DNA from: Monocercomonoides exilis
Taxonomy: Eukaryota; Preaxostyla; Oxymonadida; Polymastigidae
DNA: 64,000 bases
Direction of reading: 5' to 3'
NCBI GenBank assembly: GCA_001643675.2
Contig: LSRY02000005.1
Coordinates: 1,428,501-1,492,500 of the forward strand
Below, in pieces: positions 56,408-64,000 of this stretch (its first letter is position 1; each line of letters begins with the position of its first letter). The position numbers and the translations under genes were made by a program. The notes under the pieces are model-generated. The model did no database searches. It saw only the letters and a list, made by a program, of their open reading frames with translations, and was not told where the DNA came from.

Positions 56408-59400
56408 TTATTGTTCCTGCAACGACTGCGCCAACACAAACTGCAGCAACTCATCTTCTGACATGCTGCTGAAATCAGGCGTTTCAGAATTAATCTCTCT
56501 AACCCCACCTTCAAGCAAATGCTTAACATCTTCTCTGTTTGTTCCTTCCATCTGTTCATCAGCATATAGCTCAGAATGCAACGGACGTGGAAGAGGCGCA
56601 GGTGCAACTTCTGTGTCTCTCTGGTGCTCTTCTGACGGATCTTTCACATTCGCCAATTGCGACGCTGAACTTGGCTGACTCGACATTTCACCTCTTTCTG
56701 CTTCATCTTTCTTGAGAGCAGCTAAGTTACTCTCTTCCTTCTCTTTCTCTTTCTCTTTCTCTGTCCCCTTCTCTGCCTCTTTCTCTTTATTCTCTCCGCT
56801 CTGTCTCTTCATCATCTCCTCCTGCTCCTTCAGCGACGCCTCCATTGCCAGCTTCAGCGCCTGCTCTTCGTCTGCCACTCCGTTGTCCCACGCGCTCTGC
56901 GAAAACTCACTCCGAACTGGCTCTGGCGGCCCGTACTTTTGCGACAGCGGCGACGGATCGCGGAAAGCCAGCGGCGTCGGGCGGGTGGTGTACTGCTCGT
57001 GTGTCTCCGCATTCCTGTTGATCTCGCCAAACTCTGAGTACTTCTGCTGATGCTCTGCTGATCCGCTTCTATTTCCTTTCGAAGAAGAAGAATAGGAAGA
57101 AGAAGAAGAAGAAGAAGATGATGATGACGAAGAAGATGATGAGCGATAGATCTTTGGCTTGTCTCCAAACATAATGCCCCCGTTCAGCAAGAAGGCTCCA
57201 ACAGGCACACGCCCACTCGATGCAACTGTCGTCGGCTCGTCAATTTTACCTTCAAATTGCTTCGTCCGCTTTTCAAACATCGAAATCTCGCCAAGCTTCT
57301 TCTTCTTCTTCTTCTTATTTTCTCCATCTTTTTCATTTCTGTCGCTATCGCTGTCACTATCACTCTCAAAGTCATCATCATCGTCATCATCATTAGGGTA
57401 TGAACCACCCTGACGATAATGATATCCGCCTGAGTGTGAGGGACCAAGAAAGACAGCATCTGCAGAAGAGGAGGAAGAAGAAGAAGATGAATATGAATAG
57501 CTTGAGCCACATCCACCTCCATAGGCATCTTCTGAGATGAACGAATGAGACGAGGTTGAAGAAGAAGAAGAAGAAGCTGCTGCTTTCTTCTTCTTCTCCT
57601 TTTCAGCTTCTGCTGACACAATTTCTGAGATGTCTTCGACTTTGAACAGTTTGATGTTTGAAGGCAGGAACAGCGGAGGAACTGAGGGAAACGAGGAAGG
57701 AGGAGGAGGAACATATTCTGAATAGTTTGGCTGGGCAGAGGAAGAAGAAGAAGCAGAAGAAGCAGAAGAAGCAGAAGCAGAAGAAGAAGACAAGAGAGCT
57801 CCAGCTGCATCGTCCTTTGGGTGCTGCACAAATGCATCTCCAGCTGACGAATTGGTCGGAAGCTCGCTTGTAATTGCTGCCAGAATGCCTTCATTCACTT
57901 CGCTGCTTTGAATCTCCTGCGAAGGCGCTGAGTGGACAGAGGCAGCAATCTGCGCTTGTGTGATGTTGGAAGGAGGAGGGAGAGGAGAAGAAGAAGGATC
58001 GGGAACTTCTTCATTGTCGTTTGTGGGCAAAGAACTGTCTTTTTCTGTTTCTGCTACTTTTTCTACGGTTTCTTCTTTTCCTTCTTTCCCTTTTTCTTTG
58101 CCAAGTTTGTCTTCTGTTTGTGTCAGTGGAACAGGTGAAGGTGGCTCTTCAACAGAAGAAGATGTTATGATTGGTGTTGAAGATGTTGCATTTGCATTCT
58201 CTTTCTTCTCTTCTTTCTTCTCCTTTTCCTTCTCATTTTCTTTTTCTTTTTCTTTTTCATCTTCCGTTTTCTTCTTCTTGTTCTTCATCTCTTCCATCCA
58301 CTTTTCTCTTTCTGCCTCTTCCTCCCTTCTAATCTCCTTCTCTCTCTCTTCTCCCATTCTGAGCACAAATTCTGTGTCTTCTCTTTTCCAGCTGATTCCT
58401 CTTCGCTTGTAAAACAGCAGATACGCATCTCGTGTGACCACATCTGGTTCTATGCTTTCTTCATATTCTTCTTCTTCTTCTTCTTTTTCTTTTTCTTCTG
58501 CTTGAATGCTCTCTTTGTTCTCTCCTTCTTTTTCATCTTTTGAGCTTTCATTCGATTTTTGATTGTTTTCCTTCTCATCAGAATTGCTGCTTTGATTGTC
58601 TGCTTTAATTTTCTCTTTTTCTTCTTCCTTCATTTCTGTCTTTTGTCCATCATTCTGATCTTTTCCAACTGAAGAAGAAGAAGAAGACATCTGTTCCTCG
58701 TCTTTCTCTTCTTTTCCCTTTCCTTTTCCTTTTCCTTCTCTCTTCTTTCTTCTTCTCTTCACCATCTTCACATCGCTCACTGTGTTGTCATTGAAATGAT
58801 ACCATTTCTGTGTAATTGGAGACAAAGTAGCTGCCATGTAATGCCCTCCTGCTGTTGAGCCAATGTGCATACACACTCCATACAAGTCATAAATAGCTGG
58901 AAAATCTTCATCATCATCATTGTTGCTGTGAACTTCTTTCTTTTCCTTTTCCTCTTTCTCTTCTTTCTCCTCTTTCTCTTTCTTATCTGAGCTTTCTTTG
59001 TTTTCTTTCCCTTCACCACCAACATCATCAGCCTCTCGTTCCTTTGCCATATGCAACAGGTCATATTCCTCCTCCACCATATTCTTCATCTCCTTTCTCA
59101 CGTCTTCTCCACATCTTTCGTACTCCCTCAGATCCAGCCCTTCCACCGGATACTCCACAAACACCTCCATCTTCCTCTGCCTCGCCCCAAAATGCGTCTG
59201 CATTGCTCCAAACGAAGCAGCAATACCAGAAGAAGAAGAAGTTGAAGCAAACCTCTTCAGCTGGATGACGAGAAGAGGAGGAAGGCGGAAGATTTCCATC
59301 TTCTTCATCGCTTCTTTGTCGTCTTTGCACACACTGCAGAACCATCTGTTTTCGGCTGTCAGCTTCTCAGTGTGAGTGAAGAGGGAGAAGCAGTCGTAGA

Positions 59401-62400
59401 TAGACACAGAATCTGGGGGGAATGGAACATATGGGGGATCTTCTGTTGAAGATGATGTGGAAGAGGAAGAAGAGGAAGAGTAAGAAGAAGAAGAAGTTGT
59501 TGCTTCATTTGATTTGATTTTTTCTTTTTCTTCTGTTTTTGCAACTGGATCAGGATTTGGAACAGGTTCATTGCTTGCTTTCGCTTCTTTTTCATTTCCT
59601 TTCTCATTTCCATTCACCTTCTCCTTTTCTCCCTCTTCTTTCTTCTCTTCCTTTTCTTTTTCCTTTGTTTTTTCCTTTTCCTTCTTCTTTTTCTCTTCTT
59701 CTTCTTCTTCCTTCATCAGAACAGGTGCCATCTCATCCTCAATATCAAATGCAGTTGATGTCCAATGCTTGACTGCATCAACCGCCTTCAGCTTTGACAA
59801 ACAATGAGGCGCTGTCCAAAGAATCGTCAAATGCATCTCCTTTAGCAAAGGCGTGCATTTCTCATCTGCTTCATCTGCTTCTTCTTCTCCTTCTCCTTCC
59901 CCAAATGCTCCTTCTTCTTTTTCTTCTTCGCTTTTGAATGTAATCGTCGTTCCCTTGATGTCCACACTCATCCTCTTTCTCCTTTTCTCCTTTGGAAACC
60001 GAACTTCCCTCTGCTTCCTTCTCATCTCTGCCCTCCCAACAAGCACTCGATACGGCACCAGCGCACGCGGTGGAAGCGGAAGTGAAGCCAGCCACGAATC
60101 ATCATTAGAAGCATCATTATCCGCATCATCATTAGAAGAAGAAGCAGATGACGATGACGATGACGATGTTGTTGTTGTTGTTGTTTTTGTTTGAGTATCT
60201 GAAAATGCATTGCTCACATTCCCACGCACACTTGCAATGGAAGGAAAGTCATTGAGTGATATTGAAAAGATCTGTTGATCTTCATTTGCTTCTTTTGTTT
60301 CTTTCTCTTCTTTCTCATTTCCCCCTTCTTTCTCCTCTTTTCCCATTTCTTCATCTTTGTCTCTCTTTGCCTGGTGCTTCCATCGCACAACAGGATTCGA
60401 GTGATGAAACGGAGGCTCCGTCGCTGCCCACCAGGGGCGCTGCAGAGAAGGCACGAAAAAGAGAGGATGAGTGCTGAACAGCTTGTCACAGAAAGGAACA
60501 TAACAGTTGTTCTCCCCCAAAAGTGGCTCTAAAACACGAGAAGAGGAAGAAGAAGGCGAAGAAGTCATTTCTTGTTGTTTTGCGTCTTTCACTTCGTCTT
60601 TCATTGCATCATTCTCATTGCCCATCCAATCGCCTCTTTCCTTCCTCCTCACATCCTCTCTCTCTTCCACCCACTTCTTGTACACTTCTCCATCAAGCAC
60701 TGTCTTCACCCGGTCCCAAATTTTCTCTTGGATTTCTCTGTATGTGGACTCTGCACTCACACGCAGCAGAAACGGGTAGAAGTTCCGATGCTCCGCCAGC
60801 TGCCCTTCGCTTGGCCCGGCTGTTGTGAATGTGCCTGAATATACTTTTAGAAACACAGAAGAAGGAGAAGGAGAAGGAGAAGAAGGAGATGATGATGAAG
60901 ACTCTTCATTCTTCTCATTCTTCTCAGCTTCTTTCACAGCCTCCTCAAACTCTGAGGGAGTATATAAAAATGTGTCGTCTTCGTTCAGTCTGTCTATTTC
61001 CTCGTCTGTGATTGCCTCGCCTGTCTCATAGACAATCACGAATTTTTTGGACTCCTTGTCGAATATGTGAGATGGATGGAGCACTTGCGTGATCATTGAG
61101 TCATGACAGCGCACACAGATGAGATGAGAAGGGTCGATTGGAGAAAAGGAAGAAGATGAAGAAGAAGAAGGAGATGATGATGATGATGAAGCAGAAGCAT
61201 CAGCATCAGAAGAAGGAGTGTTTGTGATGTGTTCTGATACAACTTTTAAGAGATCAGCCACAGACGAGTCGAATGGAAGGAAAAACTCAAAGAAAACTGG
61301 GCGGAGATGAGCAGGCTGAGGATATTTGGCATATTCAGCTGTGGAACACTCGTATGAAGTGCTTGACAGCTGCTTTGTGGGTGCTTTGCTGTGTGCAGAT
61401 GGCAAAGTGGATGAGGATGAGGATGAAGAAGAAGAAGAGGATGAAGATGATTCTGTTGCAGAAGAAGCAGAATCTGAAGGCTTTTCATCAGAAGTTTCTT
61501 CCATATTTTTCTCGTTGTTCTTTTCATCTTCAATGTGCCTTTCAATAATTCGTGTGTTTGAAAGATCAAATGGAAGTATTTTCCCCACTTTTCTAATCTT
61601 CGGCCAATCTTTTGTTATTCTCTTGCATTCCTCTTCTCCCTCATCTTTCTCTTTCTCTTTCTCTTTCTCTTTCTCCTTTTCTCCACAATCCGCCTGAGGC
61701 ATCCCTTTCTCCTCTGCATCACAATGTGCGTGATGAGGACAAGGCACAAACAAAACCTTGAAATGCAGCGCCGTTCCGCCTGTTTTGTCTTCTCCCCAGT
61801 CTGAGGCAGAAAAACCAGATGTCTCCGGCAAGGGGACGAACTGGGATGCAGGCAGCGGGAGAGAGAGGATTGAGATTGGGTCGAATGTGACAGAGTGCTT
61901 CTGGCAGTCAGGGCAGTCCACTGTTGATTTGAGCTGCCCTTCAAACAGATCGACTACAGCAGACTGGTTGCGCAGCTTGTGCTTTGCCCACTCAGCCTTC
62001 GCGGCGGAAGGGTCGGACGCATCAACCTCGCTGAACGGCACAATCGGCTTGTCTGTGACACGGTTAAGATCTTCGTGCTAAGTTCATTAGGGAGTTATTT
62101 ATCAATTGAAGTTGCAAAATTCAGAGAATAAATGCGAAATAATGAAAAAAATGAATTCAAAAAATGATGAATGAATCTATCAAATGACATAGAATTTAAA
62201 GAAAAATGCTTTTTGGATTTCAGATGTTATTATTATTATTTCAATTATTTTTCCGAAAGAATTTTTTCAACAATTCATACAAGTTGATCAAGAAGCCATG
62301 TAAGAAATTCTTGAGAATCTTGTTGCTCCATTCCTGCGAATTGCTCATTAAAATGGCCAATTACCATTTTCAACTCTTTTGGAGTAAACCACTTGAAATT

Positions 62401-62847
62401 GCCTCTCCACATTTGATTTATGAACTTTGCAAACGAAACTGCAATTTTTCCTTCGTGTCCAAGCACATTTTTAAGATTAATGTCCTTTAAATAATTGAAT
62501 GAAATAAAATGATGTGTAAAAAGCAAAGATGATGAAAGACATTGAAGAGAAGAATTCATGTAGCATGTATTCCCTTGATTCCAAAGACCAACAATTCCTG
62601 GAAACTGTGGGCATTCGCTGCTCCGTGATTTTGACGAGTAGATTGATTCAAAATCCTGAGGGAATGATGAAACTTTATAAGGTGAATATGAGGTGTTAAC
62701 ATCTTCCGTTGAACCTGATGAAGCATATGGAGAGCCATAAAGCTTGTCATACGAAGCCATAGGATCCGGAATATAAACAAAATCACTGCTACTTTTTCTA
62801 CCGACTGTTAATGGATCATTATCGCAGGACGTGAATGAAGTCGTCAT
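56408..62847 (-). CDS. USP4/15-type ubiquitin-specific protease with C-terminal UIMs
   Basis: Two exons, 62281-62847 and 56408-62077, give 2078 residues. It is a cysteine deubiquitinase. The Cys box is GLWNQGNTCYMNSSLQCLS (Cys95) and the His box GGHYMAATLSP has His near residue 1268, followed by WYHFNDN. Zinc-ribbon pairs CPDC and CSVC are present. HEDLNRVTDKP spans the intron junction, and WAKHKLRNQSAVVDLFEGQLKSTVDC fits the USP4/11/15 (yeast Ubp12) group. The catalytic domain is stretched from the usual 350 or so to about 1200 residues by Ser-rich and Glu/Lys-rich insertions. Near the C-terminus, DEEQALKLAMEASLKEQ and SEDELLQFVLAQSLQEQ are ubiquitin-interacting motifs; the second ends the protein. 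No N-terminal DUSP domain is seen. The intron starts GTATG. Confidence 0.92.
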
Positions 62848-63531
62848 TACAGTTTTCAACAATCAAGTGAAAATGAAAAATTCACTTATTTTAAAAATTT
62901 AATGGAATTAGATGCAAAATAAAAATTAAAATTAAAAATATAAAATTATAACGATAAATAATGTTCGAAAAAATTAGTCAAACATTGAAGAAGGAACAAA
63001 GAAATATGAAAAAACAATAATAAGGAATAACTGATCAGTTCATGTTGAGTTCAATGATGAAAATCAAAATCAATCAATGAAATTTATATAAACATTAACG
63101 ATTCATAATAAAGATGAAACAACAACAACGAGTTTTTGTTATTTCCTTCAATTTTTTTCTATTTCGATGAATATTCATATGCAATTTTTTCATTTGGAAA
63201 TGATTTCATTCTTTTGAACATATGTTTTCATTGATTTCTCTCTTTAAATTTGTTCTTGAAAAAATTATTTTCAACGTTTTGAATCAATTTAAAAAGAAAT
63301 ATTTTTTATGAAACTCTGACAAAAGTCAATTCTAAGCTCATTTAAGTTTGAATTATTCATTTCCCTTGAAAAAAGATTATTTTATCATAAATTTAAACAG
63401 AAAACATCAATGTCAAAAAAACCCAAAACCAACTAGAAAATTAATTTAGTAAGGGAATGTTTTATTTCGGATTATCAAAACGTGTTCATATCAACAGAAT
63501 TAGAAAGTTTTAGAATTAAACATAAATTTAA
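62848..63531. promoter_or_regulatory. Divergent intergenic region upstream of USP and alpha-tubulin
   Basis: 684 bp of very AT-rich DNA between divergent genes. It contains the promoters of both. No specific element is recognised. Confidence 0.45.
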
Positions 63532-64000
63532 ATGCGTGAAGTTATTTCGATCCACCTTGGTCAGGCAGGTATCCAAACTGGTAATGCTTGCTGGGAATTG
63601 TACTGCTTGGAGCACGGAATTCAGCCCGATGGACAGATGCCATCAGACAAAACCATCGGAGGAGGAGATGATGCATTCAATACATTCTTCTCTGAGACTG
63701 GTGCAGGCAAACACGTTCCTCGTGCAGTGTTCATCGATCTCGAACCAACTGTTGCTGATGAAGTGAGATCAGGAACATACAGAGAGTTGTTCCACCCAGA
63801 ACAGATCATCTCTGGAAAAGAGGATGCAGCCAACAACTACGCTCGTGGACATTACACAATTGGTAAGGAAATTGTTGACTTGTGCCTCGACAGAATCCGT
63901 AAACTTGCTGACCAGTGCACAGGTCTTCAGGGATTCTTGGTGTTCAGCTCAGTTGGTGGAGGAACTGGTGCTGGTTTGGGATCACTGTTACTTGAACGTC
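63532..64000 (+). CDS. Alpha-tubulin, 3' end outside window
   Basis: Starts [34 protein letters not shown]-type sequence (read in frame from 63532), nearly identical to eukaryotic alpha-tubulins; 156 complete codons lie in the window without an intron. Lys40, the luminal acetylation site, is present in PSDKTIGGG, which is usual in organisms that build cilia. The glycine-rich nucleotide loop [10 protein letters not shown] is at the right edge. Codon use is visibly richer in G/C than in the neighbours, as expected of a highly expressed gene. It supplies the most secure marker for phylogenetic placement of the contig. Confidence 0.99.
   Translation, partial: MREVISIHLGQAGIQTGNACWELYCLEHGIQPDGQMPSDKTIGGGDDAFNTFFSETGAGKHVPRAVFIDLEPTVADEVRSGTYRELFHPEQIISGKEDAANNYARGHYTIGKEIVDLCLDRIRKLADQCTGLQGFLVFSSVGGGTGAGLGSLLLER

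Noticed and set aside
1-64000. Reassigned stop codons (TAA/TAG as Gln, known in some oxymonads)
   Set aside because: Genes with family-typical ends stop at TAA (importin-like 1), TAG (MBOAT) and TGA (TFIIF beta, pseudokinase), so all three act as stops here.

Overview
The window is nuclear DNA of an intron-bearing protist. Intergenic DNA is very AT-rich, introns are mostly 45-300 bp, and many proteins carry long serine, glutamate/lysine or glutamine tracts. TAA, TAG and TGA all serve as stop codons, so the standard code applies. A giant beta-helix membrane protein with a degenerate kinase tail, plus ciliary-type genes beside alpha-tubulin, suggests an oxymonad-like metamonad such as Monocercomonoides. 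That placement is inference; the gene families themselves are read from sequence. I rebuilt exons by hand, requiring GT..AG (once GC..AG) ends, preserved frame and family alignment. This gives about 48 introns, 34 of them starting GTNTG.

Layout. 1-1636 (-) N-terminal part of a PMS2-type MutL protein. 4377-5873 (-) a U-box-like protein, divergent from 5947-7963 (+), an MBOAT lysophospholipid acyltransferase. 8256-9060 (-) a small mRNA-export adaptor-like protein. 9280-13548 (-) importin-alpha-like protein 1. 13703-14453 (-) a TFIIF-beta protein reduced to its winged helix. 14488-19846 (-) a giant ADA2-like protein. 21537-25516 (-) an LRR/coiled-coil protein. 25701-30854 (-) an unrecognised 1717-residue charged protein. 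31151-32760 a composite repeat with inverted ends and a 62-bp tandem array. 33167-41341 (+) a 2724-residue beta-helix receptor-like pseudokinase. 42468-46441 (-) a NEK-like kinase fused to four SPRY-like repeats. 46771-47732 a perfect 473-bp inverted repeat. 48010-51625 (+) importin-alpha-like protein 2. 52139-53648 (-) a CCDC13-like coiled coil, divergent from 53801-54838 (+), a stand-alone myosin TH1-domain protein. 55061-55489 (+) a cornichon-like cargo receptor. 56408-62847 (-) a giant USP4/15-type deubiquitinase with C-terminal UIMs. 63532-64000 (+) the 5' part of alpha-tubulin.

These are independent eukaryotic genes, not an operon. Recurrent themes are nuclear transport (two importin-alpha-like proteins, an export adaptor), transcription (ADA2, TFIIF-beta), cilium/cytoskeleton (CCDC13-like, LRR protein, TH1 protein, tubulin), lipid and secretory traffic (MBOAT, cornichon) and ubiquitin. 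The most unusual items are the perfect palindrome, the inverted-end repeat, the beta-helix pseudokinase and the kinase-SPRY fusion.
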